Assembly: GCA_020137815.1 (NCBI GenBank)
Contig: CM035361.1
Location: 2,470,162 to 2,534,161, forward strand
DNA from: Hormiphora californensis
Taxonomy: Eukaryota; Ctenophora; Tentaculata; Cydippida; Pleurobrachiidae
Direction of reading: 5' to 3'
DNA: 64,000 bases
Shown here: piece after piece, positions 11,601 through 22,800 of the stretch
Layout: the number at the start of each line of letters is the position of its first letter
Position numbering within the stretch: position 1 is the stretch's first letter
Position numbers and translations under genes: made by a program
Notes under the pieces: model-generated
Databases searched by the model: none
Told to the model about the DNA's origin: nothing
What the model saw: only the letters and a program-made list of their open reading frames with translations

Positions 11601-14600
11601 GGATACTTCCTGTTTAAAAGTGCAGGGTCCTGGAGAGCAGTAGTGTCCGCTAGACACGGTTTATCTCTGTTCTCCTCTGATAACAAGGGGTGTTAATTAG
11701 TGGTGCTGGTATCACTAAGTGATTGGCCCTGTGCGTAGGGTCCCCAACAGGGGTTCACGCCCATGGCAACCGCTCTTATCAAATCAATAAGGGTTATTAC
11801 ACAATTATTGTACAGTCAAGATGGTACGAAGTGGTTACAACTTACCTCTCTCGATGATCCGGATGATAGAGACTAGTTTTGTGGTTGTACCACTACGTAA
11901 TCGAGACAAAGATTCGCTAATCAACTGCCGAATTCTCTCCAGGAACATCTATAAATCAGGTGAAATGGTGACTTTATGAAGGAGCAAATCAGGTGCAAGA
12001 TGTCAGTCAGTCACCATATCAATGTAGATTGCTAGAGAACTCTACCTGATTCAAATCGCCCATTCCCGAGAAGAACTGGTCCACTTTTTGTCGTTTCATT
12101 TCGTCTACTGTATCGGTTAAAACCTGTAAGATATAACTCCATGTTTGATTTGTTTGATCTCATCCTTGATTAGGCGAGTAATTGAATGTTCGCCACATCC
12201 CAGTCCATATAATTTCATGGTCCGGATGAACTTCACACAAAACACTCGGGATTAATCTGAACACTGACCACTGTTTAATAATTCATTGTTTCCTGTTTCC
12301 TCTACAACTCACATTCCTGCAGATCCCCTCCCGACAGTCCTCAAGCGTCATAAAAATAGTGTGAGCTCCTAATAGATCATCCTGAGATTGATTTAAAATT
12401 AATAATATTACATAAACATACTGGGCTTGCTTGTCTTGTTCGATCCTCGAAAACAAGGGCACTGGGCAATGGGCATGCATTATGAATTTATGTTCAGGAA
12501 CCGTTCACGAACTTGTTATTTAGGTCACGTGACTGGTTATCAGCCAATCAGGGACCAGTATTTCCTGATTCGGTCGGTTCCTGGCATATTATCACCTGAT
12601 TCAGCTTTGATTTAACAGCCTCAATGTCTTCCTTAAAACTGTAGATGTTCTGTAGGTAGCGGTGTAGGAGGTCGTGCTGACGGTGAACTTTCCTTGTGTT
12701 TACTATGTCCTTCATATCATCTCCTGGGAGGTGAGGAGAGGATGGGAAACATTAGTTGGGGGTTAGAGGGAGGGTGAAGAGGTGTCATTGTGAAATGAAG
12801 AGGGGAGATCTAAGAAATATTAGGTGTTGGAGGGAGGGCTAAATAGGCGCATGATCTAGTGCCTGCGTCTTTCAATGATGATGTACAATTACCTAAGCTG
12901 TTATGAAGTTTGTCGTATTCATTATTTACAGTCACCATACTTTCACTTATCTCTGTAGTTTCACGCAGCACCTTTTGTAGATTGAACAAACCAGTCCTGC
13001 AATACTCGATTAACAATGAGACGTCACTATATATGACAGATAACTACTAACTAGACAGACAATTATACTTGATTATTGGTTAGTAATGCTCAACTAATGA
13101 TCAACCAACTATAAGTGTTATACCTGACACCTCGAAGTTGAGCCTCGACAGCCTCCTTCAACCTCGTCTCTACCAGCTCCTTCTCCCTTTTCATCCTGTA
13201 GATATTCTGTTCCACCATCTCCAAACTTTTAGTGTCATTTAGCAGGTCTGCAACCTGTTGGGGGGGAGTAGTGTCATTTAGCAGGTCTGCAACATGTTAG
13301 GGGGGGGGGAGTTTAATTTAGCAGGTCTGCAACCTGTTAGGCGGGGGGGAGTTTAATTTAGCAGGTCTGCAACCTGTTAGGGGCGGGGGGGGGGGGGTTA
13401 GTGTCATTTAGCAGGTCTGCAACCTGTTAGGGGGGGGGGGGGGGGGGTAGTGTCATTTAGCAGGTCTGCAACCTGTTAGAGGGGGGGGGGGGTAGTGTCA
13501 TTTAGCAGGTCTGCAACCTGTTAGGGGGGGGGGGGGTAGTGTCATTTAGTAGGTCACGGCAGGGTGGTGTAGTGGCTAGTACACTCGCCTCTCACGCACT
13601 AGGTCCCGGGTTCGATCCTGGTCTAGCGCATGTCGTCTAGCCGACCAAGCTATGATTGGTATTGGTAATGAAATTCCCCCTCTGCGCTAGCTCACGGAGG
13701 GGTAATAATATCGCTTGTACGGCGGGAAAAAAATTCCTGTGTCCAAACTACAAAACAGAAAGTTCTAATTTTTTGAACATACCGAGGAAATTGTCTGAGC
13801 TACCATTACATACCGGAATTTTTCAATATTTTGGCCATTAACACTGTTTTTGTTTTTGGAAAACTATGAAGATGCTGGAATTTGGCTACAAAAACCTTCA
13901 GAAATGTGCAAAATGCCATTCCAAAGGTATTAGAGGTAGATTCATTGATAACTAAGCTATAGTCGAGTCAGAAAAAATTCCACAAGATTGGAATTTTATG
14001 CCCATATAAGGAGTTATGCGACACACCTCTGTTGTTAAACATGTGGTGTAATCGCTACCGGTCGTTACTTTCTGTAGAATTCAGGTCCTGGTTACTATAC
14101 AAACTAGTACCATACGTTTTAGATAGGTTTTAGACAAGTTTTCGATAACTTTTTATGAGAAGGTCCCGTAAATTTTCATTTTTAGGTAGGCGGTATTGTC
14201 ACCCCTATATGCAATAATAGGGGTGACTTCGTAACCAATGATTGGTAGGGGCTCTCTTGAGAGACCCGAGAGCAACACGAGGGCGTATGTTGTGGGGTAG
14301 CGCCTGACTACGCTGCAGAGAAATCTGTACCGGAAGGACCGTGGCTGACGCGATTGAAAGGGATATCAGCACCCCCTGCAATGGATTTATCCTAGCTGGC
14401 CTGCTTTGCTTTGCAACCTGTTAGAGGGGGGGGGGGGTAGTGTCATTTAGCAGGTCTGCAACCTGTTAGGGGGGGGGGGGAGTTTAATTTAGCAGGTCTG
14501 CAACCTGTTAGGGGGGGGGGGGGTAGTGTCATTTAGCAGGTCTGCAACCTGTTAGAGGGGGGGGGGGGGCTTGTATAGGATACACATTACACACAGATGA

Positions 14601-14674
14601 TAGGGACCTACCTCATTTACAGCTTCCTCGAACGCGTATGCCTCCCTATTATCCAATGCTACTGATTCAGTCAT
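4537..14674 (-). CDS. EXOC3: Exocyst complex component 3 (SEC6)
   Basis: The product is the SEC6 subunit of the exocyst, which tethers secretory vesicles to the plasma membrane. About 21 exons can be joined, in transcript order about 14674-14612, 13254-13134, 12996-12893, 12723-12606, 12381-12313, 12127-12047, 11949-11847, 11680-11530, 10556-10382, 10263-10169, 10096-10026, 9890-9785, 9539-9411, 6958-6881, 6730-6606, 6393-6289, 6200-6041, 5946-5879, 5391-5279, 5160-4994 and 4714-4537, for about 790 residues (human about 750). Family hallmarks include EAQLRGVRTGLFNL near the N terminus, RLRQCFPPSWNVIQ in the middle and KEYPDIRYDQCVAILALRGD near the C terminus. The start ATG is preceded five bases upstream by TGCAG. 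Introns carry minisatellites that copy splice sites (exons 2, 19, 21), a hAT MITE in intron 8 and a nested reading frame in intron 13. The last few residues after APGM are uncertain, because a GT donor-like site lies just there. Confidence 0.93.
4692..4802. repeat. Duplicated splice acceptor of EXOC3 last exon
   Basis: Two copies of a roughly 50 bp sequence about 61 bp apart (4692-4743 and 4753-4802) each contain the minus-strand pyrimidine tract CTCTCTCTCC followed by GGACAGAACTAG, which is the start of the last EXOC3 exon. The distal copy has lost the CAG (it reads CGGG), so it is probably not a working acceptor. The sequence GGCCAATGCTCTGAC is also duplicated just beyond, at about 4809 and 4848. 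Confidence 0.75.
5391..5766. repeat. 23 bp minisatellite copying the EXOC3 exon 19 acceptor
   Basis: About 16 copies of GAGAGGGATTTAGTCTGAAAACA. On the coding strand each unit reads GTTTTCAG then ACTAAATCCCTCTC: the real 3' splice site of exon 19 plus its first 14-17 bases. The array begins exactly at the exon border and extends upstream into the intron. Several units vary by one base (TTTGGTC, TAGTCTAAAA). Some keep a full CAG acceptor. Confidence 0.9.
7232..7879 (-). CDS. Multi-pass membrane protein reading frame nested in EXOC3 intron 13
   Basis: A long open frame (about 215 codons) lies on the same strand as EXOC3, inside its roughly 2.4 kb intron. Four or five hydrophobic segments are evident: VNWVLLTCQLLIFCTVCVII, then RLLVLISAFLLNLAALFY, AISVAFAISYLGLN, and a C-terminal pair including FIAILLGVCNVTATMAAFIL and VLWIFQIVNIGVLF. 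I do not recognise the family. The frame has no ATG at its 5' end; it begins just after TTTAG at 7880-7884, a plausible acceptor, so it may be the last exon of a spliced gene whose earlier exons lie in 7900-9400. The first internal ATG is at about residue 33. It could also be a retained exon of an unusual EXOC3 isoform, but that is less likely. Confidence 0.5.
   Translation of the reverse strand, partial: LRTAFVNWVLLTCQLLIFCTVCVIIYPSKLPDMLYHHPPPAQPTSRLLVLISAFLLNLAALFYCIWEAVTMATTPPPRQTTHRCAISVAFAISYLGLNTANSLRKIVHLSMWRRRQPKTIPESIANLLQCTTAVAAPNSKMFNLHLKKCALESELKRNVIRSRVVSEMFPTIDLEETFIAILLGVCNVTATMAAFILPCRVLWIFQIVNIGVLFV
8438..8634. repeat. CT/GA microsatellite in EXOC3 intron 13
   Basis: Impure then pure (CT)n, with the cleanest run at about 8555-8632. 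The apparent long Ser-Leu or Arg-Glu reading frames here are products of the repeat. The rest of 7900-9400 is AT-rich intron with no other feature seen. Confidence 0.95.
10668..11500. mobile_element. hAT-like MITE in EXOC3 intron 8
   Basis: This 833 bp element is flanked by a perfect 8 bp duplication GGAGTTTA (10660-10667 and 11501-11508). The terminal inverted repeats read GGGGGGTGCGACATGTTAAT at the left and the complement of a near-identical sequence at the right, where the G tract is longer. Subterminal regions are rich in GTTAAT repeats. No transposase is encoded. Confidence 0.88.
12495..12593. mobile_element. 109 bp-family hAT MITE copy (EXOC3 intron 4)
   Basis: The ends are CAGGAACCG... 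and ...CGGTCGGTTCCTG, with the shared core GTCACGTGACTGGTTATCAG and CCAATCAGGGACCAGTATTT. The left half is shortened, and no clear target duplication remains. The element ends 12 bases into the intron after the exon 4 donor. Related copies are at 23858, 48985 and 56119. Confidence 0.85.
13233..14570. repeat. Minisatellite copying the EXOC3 exon 2 acceptor, split by an insertion
   Basis: Units of about 36-45 bp read GTGTCATTTAGCAGGTCTGC AACCTGTTAG and then a run of 7-18 G. On the coding strand this is C-tract, TAACAG, then GTTGCAGACCTGCTAAATGA: the exact acceptor of exon 2 and its first 20 or more bases (codons VADLLND). About eight units lie at 13233-13555 and about four more at 14413-14570. 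The block 13556-14412 between them is inserted. Several units keep an intact AG and could act as decoy acceptors. Confidence 0.92.
13556..14412 (+). mobile_element. tRNA-derived SINE-like insertion in the minisatellite
   Basis: At 13561-13620 there is an RNA polymerase III A box (TGGTGTAGTGG) and B box (GGTTCGATCC) with about 35 bp spacing, as in a tRNA-derived SINE head. Downstream, GAAATTCCCCCTCTGCGCT (about 13670) and ATGCAATAATAGGGGTGACT (about 14208) are separated by about 520 bp. At 61645-61700 the same two pieces are directly joined, so 13690-14207 is likely a second insertion within this element. The acceptor stem and anticodon arm do not form a proper tRNA, so I do not call a tRNA gene. 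Confidence 0.6.
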
Positions 14675-14931
14675 CCTGCCTGCAGTTGTAGTGTTGTAGT
14701 CCCCAGCTGATTCACCTCACCTACAGCACCATGCTACATGCTAAACAATGAATGTGTTTCTTATTAGTTAAACTGTCATTAATGGGATGATAGAAAGACC
14801 CAAGTTATAACACACAGTGTTCGTGGAATCCGGTAAAAACAAAGATCAATCTTCCCAGATCCTGTTTACCGTCTGTTGTCAATGGCAACTCATGATCTCA
14901 TTACAGACACGCGTGTCATATAATATATTTG

Positions 14932-15615
14932 CAGGGCCCACGACACCGGGGGGGGGGGGGGGGGCCAGGGGGGGCCGGGCCCCCCTGGGATTTACCAAAC
15001 ATGGGAATTTTATTGAAATATTTCGTAGAGAATGTAAAAAATGCATGAAAATCAGTTGAAATTCTAAATTTTCGGGGGCTACGCCCCCTCCAAGGCATAT
15101 ATATACAGGTTCTACGTGCCTCAAATGAGTGAAAATCGGTTAAAAAGTCTAAATTTTTACCCCTTGACCCCATTAGGAGCCTGCAGCCTCCAAACCCCCT
15201 GCCACTGCTCCTCCGGCGCCCCCTTCAAGACATACAGGTTCTACGTAAACAGAAAGAAGGTGGAGATGGACTTCTAAATGCCTAAAATGTGTGCAAATCG
15301 GATAAAAAGTCTAAAATTTTTCCGGGGGCTTCGCCCCCTAGACCCCATAGGGAGCCTGAGGCCTCCAAACCCCCTGTCACTGCTCCTCCGGCGCCCCCTT
15401 CGAGACATACAGGTTCTACGTAAACAGAAAGAAGGTGGAGATGGACTTCTAAATGCCTAAAATGAGTAAAAATCGTCTAAAATTTTTCCGGGGGCTTCGC
15501 CCCCTAGACCCCATTGGGGGCCTGCGGCCCCCAAACCCCCTGTCGCGTGCGCATCTCAAAAATTCCGGTGCTCCACACCGGCCCCCCCTGGAAAAATTCC
15601 GTGTCGTGGGCCCTG
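14932..15615. mobile_element. TIR element with internal tandem repeats
   Basis: The inverted ends are CAGGGCCCACGACACCGG and its near complement at the right (TTCCGTGTCGTGGGCCCTG). ATTTGC flanks both sides with a one-base offset, so the duplication is imperfect. Inside are about three units of roughly 150 bp, each with GGGGGCTTCGCCCCCTAGAC, the stretch CTCCAAACCCCCTGTC, and ACAGGTTCTACGTAAACAG. No transposase is encoded. The end sequence resembles hAT-type termini. Confidence 0.7.
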
Positions 15616-16170
15616 ATTTGCTAGCTGTATATACTACACTTTCGATTTGCTTTTGTTAGAAAGTTTAGTAAGGCTAGTCAGAGGGAATTTACTGTGTGAA
15701 ATAGTTTTTATATTGGATGATGTAATAGAATAGAGTGTTGATCTTATAAAATAAGCGGAATGCAAAAGTAGCCGTTTTCGCCACTATAATTTAACGTTAT
15801 GAATAGAATAATCGATGTCATGACACCGTCATGCACAAAAGTAATAATTTTTGGGAAAGCATCTCTAAAGCAAATCTGCCATATATTACTCTTTCTTCTC
15901 CTTCCCTATTATTCTTAACCCCCGAATTATTTATTCTCCTCAGTCCCCTATCATTGTTACATTATACAAGAGATCTTTGAATCTTTGTTCTATCACCCTG
16001 AGCCCTGAATTTACCGTGATATGCTTGCATGACATTCGGTCACAGTTTATATCGCTCCACCACGGACCCCGTTTACATGATTGGCTCATTACATGTACCT
16101 TTACATCACAGGTCTGCCAATTGAAGTGGTCCTGATCTGGAACCACCTTTGTGTGTGATCTGTCTATAGA

Positions 16171-16617
16171 ACCAATCAGTGATTGAATTTGGTGACATTG
16201 ACGAGATCGAGCTCGCACATAGGTGTCCGCTCCGCCCCCTAAAAAAGGGTCGTGTCTTTCAAGCCAAATTGCACGTGATCCACTGGACCGATTTGCATCC
16301 GATTTGTCGCAAAAGACTACAAATTGGTCCTAGTTTACTGGAAAATACCCGAGAAGTTTGTCTGTCAACAGGAAGTGGGTCAAAATTGACACTGAAGTCA
16401 AATCTATAATCTTCTTGTTGACAGACAAACTTCTCGGGTATTTTCCAGTATATTAGGATCATTTGTAGTCTTTTGCGACAAACCGGATGCAAATCGGTCC
16501 AGTGGATCGCGTGCAACATCCCTTGAAAGAAACGACCCTTTTTGAGGCGGAGCAGACACCTGTGTGTGAGCTCAATCTTGGTCGCGCACGGTGTCTATGT
16601 CACCAATGATTGAATCA
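16171..16617. mobile_element. Foldback element upstream of the protease gene
   Basis: Inverted arms at about 16171-16377 and 16413-16617 share GACAGACAAACTTCTCGGGT, AGTCTTTTGCGACAAA, CCAGTGGATC and AGGTGTC-type blocks, with a loop of only about 35 bp. No target duplication is obvious. It ends about 230 bp before the protease start codon. The intergenic sequence on either side (14675-14931, 15616-16170 and 16618-16850) shows no other gene. Confidence 0.75.
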
Positions 16618-16850
16618 CCCCCTGTTTTGAACCTTCTTTGTCAGAATTGTCACGATGATTGGCTGACACAATTCTGAATGAAGCACCATTACCATGGTGA
16701 TTACAGCACAATTCTGTCAGTTCCATCATTGTTTGCTTTTGATACGCTTCAATTAGTGCTCTTAGCCTCTGTTGTGTGCCTTGGCAGTTTCTCACGGTGT
16801 GTCAACACGTAATTAGGGTCACAATAATAATTATTGTCACACATTTTAGT

Positions 16851-19800
16851 ATGAAAATAGCGTTTACAGCATACTTAGTGCTGATAGCCGCGACATGGGT
16901 TGCGGTATCGTCCAACACTGCTCCTGGGGAGGACCTAACTAGAGATTCTCCTAGCAGTAAGTACAATATACCCAGATTTGTATAACAGTAGGGTAATTTA
17001 TTTATCTATATGAGGTAAAACACTGTAAAATGACGTACTGATTTTGATACTTGGGTGTTAGTTTGAATATTTTTAGAAATGCTAGAAATATTTCTCTCAT
17101 TCTAGACCCGGCGCACAAAAAGCAACAAAAAGGGAAGAACTTGATAGATAGAAAGCAGAATTTAATGGGTGGAGCACCACCGGAAGTTCACCAGCCAGGG
17201 AAGAAACTTACTAACCAACAGGAGCCAGGAAGCGAGGAAGAAGAGAAATTTACCAAGATCTACTATGGAGAAGAGGCCACCCCGGGGCAGTTCCCCTTCA
17301 TGGTAAGATGAAGCTCGACCATAGAACCGGGCTGGAGGGGGGGGGGGGGCACTTCCCACACAACTCCCATATAACCGGGCTGGAGTGGGGGGATAGACCG
17401 GGAATAGCGGTCCAGCCATATACAATATATTTTTTCTTTAGGCCAAGCTATTCTCTGGAGTTGCGTATTCTAATGGGGAACCAAGTTGGGGCTACTCCTG
17501 TGGGGCTTCCATCATTGGAGACAGGTAGGTGCCGGTGGGTTCTCTACCAAAGATCCGCCTGATATAATAAGTTGCAATGGAGATAAATCAGATACTGTAA
17601 ACGTTGATATTTCCGCGGGTGAAAATTTCCGTGGATTCATGATTTTTAACATGTTTCACGGTGAGAATTTTTTAAGTTTAGGGAAGAGAGAAGACCCCCT
17701 GATCTCTTCCCTAAACTTAAAACTACTGTTTAAAAACTAATCTCCCAAAAAAGTTTCACGGTCAAAAGTTTCACGGTTTTTCAATCCCGAAAAAAAAACG
17801 CGAAAATAAATGCACCGCAAAAAATAACGACGTTTACAGTTATCATAACACACTGGCTACTATAACACCCTCTCTCTCACTCTAGGTGGATTCTGACTGC
17901 CGCTCATTGCGTGTGTGGAGATGACCCGGCTCGTGAGGTCTTTGACCCCCGTGATATCCGAGTTTATCTTGGTGAACACGATCAGTGGGACCCTAACGAC
18001 AACTTCCCTGCCAAGCACGTGGCAGCCATCCACGTGCACCCCGGGTACAATGATTGGGATTCAACCAGCGGCATGACATTTGATAACGATATTGCCATTC
18101 TGTACCTTACTGAGGCCATTGAATTTAATGAACGACAGCAACCAATTGCGCTGGCCTACCCTGATGACCCAGCTTATAACGGAAATGTAGATGCCATCGT
18201 TGCAGGGTGGGGTCTCACCCATGATGACAGTATATCTACCCTCCAGTACCTGAATACCACCATTGCAACCTTTGCTGCGTGCAACTCTTACTGGAATGGC
18301 GGCGGAATGATCAGTGAGAACATGATCTGTGATAGAGCTGAGAAGGGCACATCTTTCAGTGGTGATAGTGGTGGTCCACTGTTTAGGATGACCAGTGATG
18401 GGTGGGTCCAGTACGGTGCTGTCAGCTGGGGCTCAACTGACCCCGAGGCAAACGCCTACAGTGTGAACAACAAGGTGGCTAACTACAGAAATTGGATTTA
18501 TGGACTAATGAAGGAAGACCCTACTGCTGGTACTTTCGTTTACGAGACATCATCAACCAACTACACTGGCTGGGCCGGACCTTTCACCATCAACCGATGG
18601 GACAACCACCTCATTACGATCACACCACCCAGCAAATCTGAGTTCATCATGGCTGCTATTGGTGTGTTTTCTATGGAGGTAAACTCTAACATCTACGTGT
18701 CTCAAGGAAGTACCTTCTCCGACTCTAAAATGCTCGCACAGCTGACCCAGGGTAATGTGACGGGTGGTAACCACTACTTCTACACCAGCGAGCCCGGTAA
18801 CTGCATTTTCCTTTGGACCCGAGCTGGAGACGACTACTCCGTCTCCAATGGGGTGTTTGGTAACTACACTTTCAGGGCACAACCCGCTACCAACTCTGGG
18901 GATGGGGACTTGCAGTGTGGAGCTGGATTCTGGGCATGCCCGGACAAGTCCAAGTGTCTGTATAACGATCAGAAGTGTGATGGAAGTCAGAATTGTTTCG
19001 ATGGATCTGATGAGAGTACACAAGCGTGCAGTGATGATGGTGATAATGATGGTGATAATGATGGTGGAAACGGAAATGACACTGTTGTCGATGGAGATAC
19101 CTTCAAGGTGGATGAAAATACTGGCAATTTCAAATTCAACTGGACGGTCAAGGAACAAGGCCTGGCAATTGAATGGGGAGGTATTGGATTTGTTTCATGG
19201 AGCATCAATAAATATGGTACTGAATACGATGACGCGGTTGATATTACAGTAATTAACCGTCACGAGGGACTGTACCTGTACATGGAGTCATGTCTTGATG
19301 GGTACATCTTCGTCAACTGGCCCAACTCAAAGAGGCTAAAGCACACACAACTTAACTGGCACGAGAGGTACATGTCTATCACAGACGGTAACGGTACTGC
19401 ATTCTTCAACCAAATCTATGGCGCCAAGGAGATGTATTCGGAGTGTATGGGAGTGGTTGGTGCAAGTAAATCCACCTTTGGAACCTTCTATTCAACTAAC
19501 ACTACCGCCACTCTGACAGTCCTGGACAAGAGCGAGGAGGATATGTGGAAGGAGCCAGATAGGGAGGTCAGCCCTAACGAGGATTATTCTATGTTCAAGA
19601 ACAAGCCGTGGCAGAGTTCCAATTATTTCGATGTCCCTGCAAACACTACTGCCCAGATTTTCGGAGAGGATGACTTCTATGTTTATGGATCTATCTACGT
19701 GGATGGAGAGGAGTATGACTTGATTTTTGAAACTGAGGCATGGTACTACCAGACAAATTACACCATCCTATTCCGATTTGGGCCTTGTAACCCCGTTATG

Positions 19801-22800
19801 ATAATGGTTGATAAACCAAGGTCAATGGACCACCAGTATGCACTGGACTTCAGGAGGGACTCTACCGGAACCGTTATCCTCATTCTCCGGTGGTACGGAC
19901 AGGAGGTACACAGGGTGGTTCCTCTTGGCAATTACCAATGTCGCAAGGCGCTCAAGAGTTGTCATGAGAACGGTTATAGCGCATCCCTCGGAGGGGAAAT
20001 GTACCGGCTACTTTCAGAGGATGATGAGCCTGATACTGGGAAATACGAGTTTGATAATAACGAGGAATGGTCAGGTGAGTGCACAAACCTGAATTATATA
20101 GTCATTAGAACCTAATTACTAATTACAATTATTGTGAGTGCACTAACCTCTCCCTAATTAATAATTAGAGCCTCTCCCCAATTACTAATTAGAACCTCTA
20201 CCTAATTACTAATTAGAGCCTCTCCCTAATTACTAATTAGAACCTCTACCTAAGTACTAATTAGAAACTCTACCTAATTACTAATTAGAACCTCTAACTA
20301 ATTACTAATTAGAGCCTCTACATAATTACTAATTTGAGCCTCTCCCTAATTACTAATTAGAACCTCTACCTAATTACTAATTAGAAACTCTACCTAAGTA
20401 CTAATTAGAACCTCTACCTAATTACTAATTAGAACCTCTACCTAATTACTAATTACTCTCCCAAGGTATGTGGGATGTGACAAGTCAAAGTTTGATGGTC
20501 ACATTTGATTACCTGAAATATGTTATCGCCAATGGAACAGATTACGCTGCACTGGACGCTATCATTGCTGGCAAGGAGCAAATTACAGATGGTCGTGGAG
20601 AAAAGTAAGTGTGCAAAATTGCAAATGTAAAGGAGGGTTAGAACATAACAAACTCACAGTATGCATTTAATTAATTAACTAATCATCTATAATCATCTAA
20701 ATAGATAACGTTGTGTTGGGACTGTCAGAATGTCAGGACCCATACTACAATAGCTTCAAGATGGACCATAGCAACAACAACGATACCTTGATCCTTTCTC
20801 TTTATCCCGATCGATTCCAGGTACTGTACACTTCGCATTGTTTACCTTTAATATCAACAAAGGAAAACACGAGCTATTTTGGCACTGGAAATTAGTTTAC
20901 CTTGTGTTGCAATTCCTTGAATACAACCGAAATTAACATTTTATTGTTTAGCTGAGACGAGGAGAATATGGTAAAGTGATGTATGAACTAAAGTTCTCTG
21001 ATGGCAAAAAATACGGATGTTTCCCCGACTACAAGGGGTTGGAGGGAGCTGTCGTGTGAGTAACACATATTACTGTTCTTAATTGAATGTTAGTACTGCA
21101 AAATCGTTGTTTCTCTATAATTGACATTACCACGGATAAATATCTGCATCATCTCTATTACTAGCGCACCCATTGGGTGCGCCTCAAGTAAGGGCTTTTT
21201 CAATAACCCACCCGGCTTCGCCGGGTGGTTCTTTTCGCCCCTTTCAACGTCAATAACACGGTTGCCATGGCAACTAAATTGGTAACTATGGGGACTGGCA
21301 TGTTAAAAGGCATTCGAAAATATTAATAAACTTCCACTGGAAGTTCCAAAACTGTGAGTAACAGCTTTACAGCTTTGGGCACATAGAGTGTTTTATGAAG
21401 GAGCAGTCTGTCGCTTAGATACCGCTTAACGAACGACCACCACTTCGACGTTCATCTCCAAATTATAATAGAGATAATTTGAAGATGTCGCGTCGAAGTG
21501 ATGGCCGTTCGTTAGGCGGTATCTAAGCGACAGGCTGCTCCTTCATAAAACACTTTATATGCCCAAAGCTGTAAAGCTGTTGCTCACACTTTTGGAACTT
21601 CCAGTGGAAGTTTGTTGATATTTTCGAATGAATTTTAACATGTCAGTCTTCATGGTTACCGATACAGTTGCCATGGCAACCGTGTTATTGACGTTCAAAG
21701 GGGCGAAAAGAACCATCCGGCGAAGCCGGGTGGGTTATCAAAAAACCCTTACTTGAGGCGCACCCAATGGGTGCGCTAGTATGACATGGTTATATAATTG
21801 AATTTTCCAGGTCCTTCTACGCTTACGCTAAGTATGGTGGAAGTGTGTTAACAATTGATCGACTTCCAGTTGGTAAGTAAACCGGTGCAGCTAGATCTAC
21901 TACCCTAATTCAGTGGCTAGATCTACTACCCTAATTCAGATATCGTAGAGTACTACTACATAGTACCTATAAACACATTATATGAGCTAGTACTTATTAC
22001 TAGCGAAACAATTGTCATTTCATAAACTCGTGTACCTAACACATGTAACCGTCTGTACTCGGTATTCTAAATATATTAACCCTGTCTGTGCAGGTAAATA
22101 CTACCCGGATTCTGATATTTCTGAGGACCAAGAGTATGATGAGAGTACCCCGTGGAGCAAAGTTTCTGCACAGACTTACAAAACCCTACCAGCCAGCAAC
22201 GGACGATCCTTCCAGACCATCTTTAACACGGTAAAATCTCTATTATAATTTGGAGATGAACGTCGAAGTCGTTCGTTAGGCGGTATCTAAGCGACAGACT
22301 GCTCCTTCATAAAACACTCTACATGTGCCCACTTTTGGAACTTCCGGTGGAAGTTTGTTGATATTTTCGAATGACTTTTAACATGCCAGTCCCCATAGTT
22401 ACCAATTCAGTTGCCATGGCAACCGTGTTATTGACGTTGAAAGGGCCGAAAAGAACCACCCGGCGAAGCTGGGTTGGTTATCAAAAAGCCCTTACTTGAG
22501 GCGCACCCAATGGGTGCGCTAGTAGTGTAAAATTATTGAACTACATACTTCTAATGTGCTCCAGTAAGGTCAAAAAAACCTTGTGAGGGCGTGTGCACAA
22601 TTGACCAAATGTTTCACCAAATGTTTTACAGTATGATGATTCGACAACGTACTTTGGCCCAACTGATAACTCCGGTACTTACGTCTCGAGTGGTGTTATT
22701 CAAGTATATTACAATGGTACTACAAAGGACAAGATCAGTATCAACACCTGGTGTTCTGCGGCGGCCTTGTTCCGAACATTCACTATCCCAGAGGATGCGA

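Noticed and set aside
13560-13640. tRNA gene
   Set aside because: A and B boxes are present, but the acceptor and anticodon stems do not pair properly; it sits in a longer inserted repeat, so it is better read as a SINE head.
15940-16218. Possible transposase remnant on the minus strand
   Set aside because: Cys/His/Trp-containing frame, but no recognisable catalytic motif and partly overlapping the foldback element's arm.
18553-19158. 201-codon minus-strand frame opposite the protease exon
   Set aside because: Shadow of the long coding exon on the other strand; no independent features.
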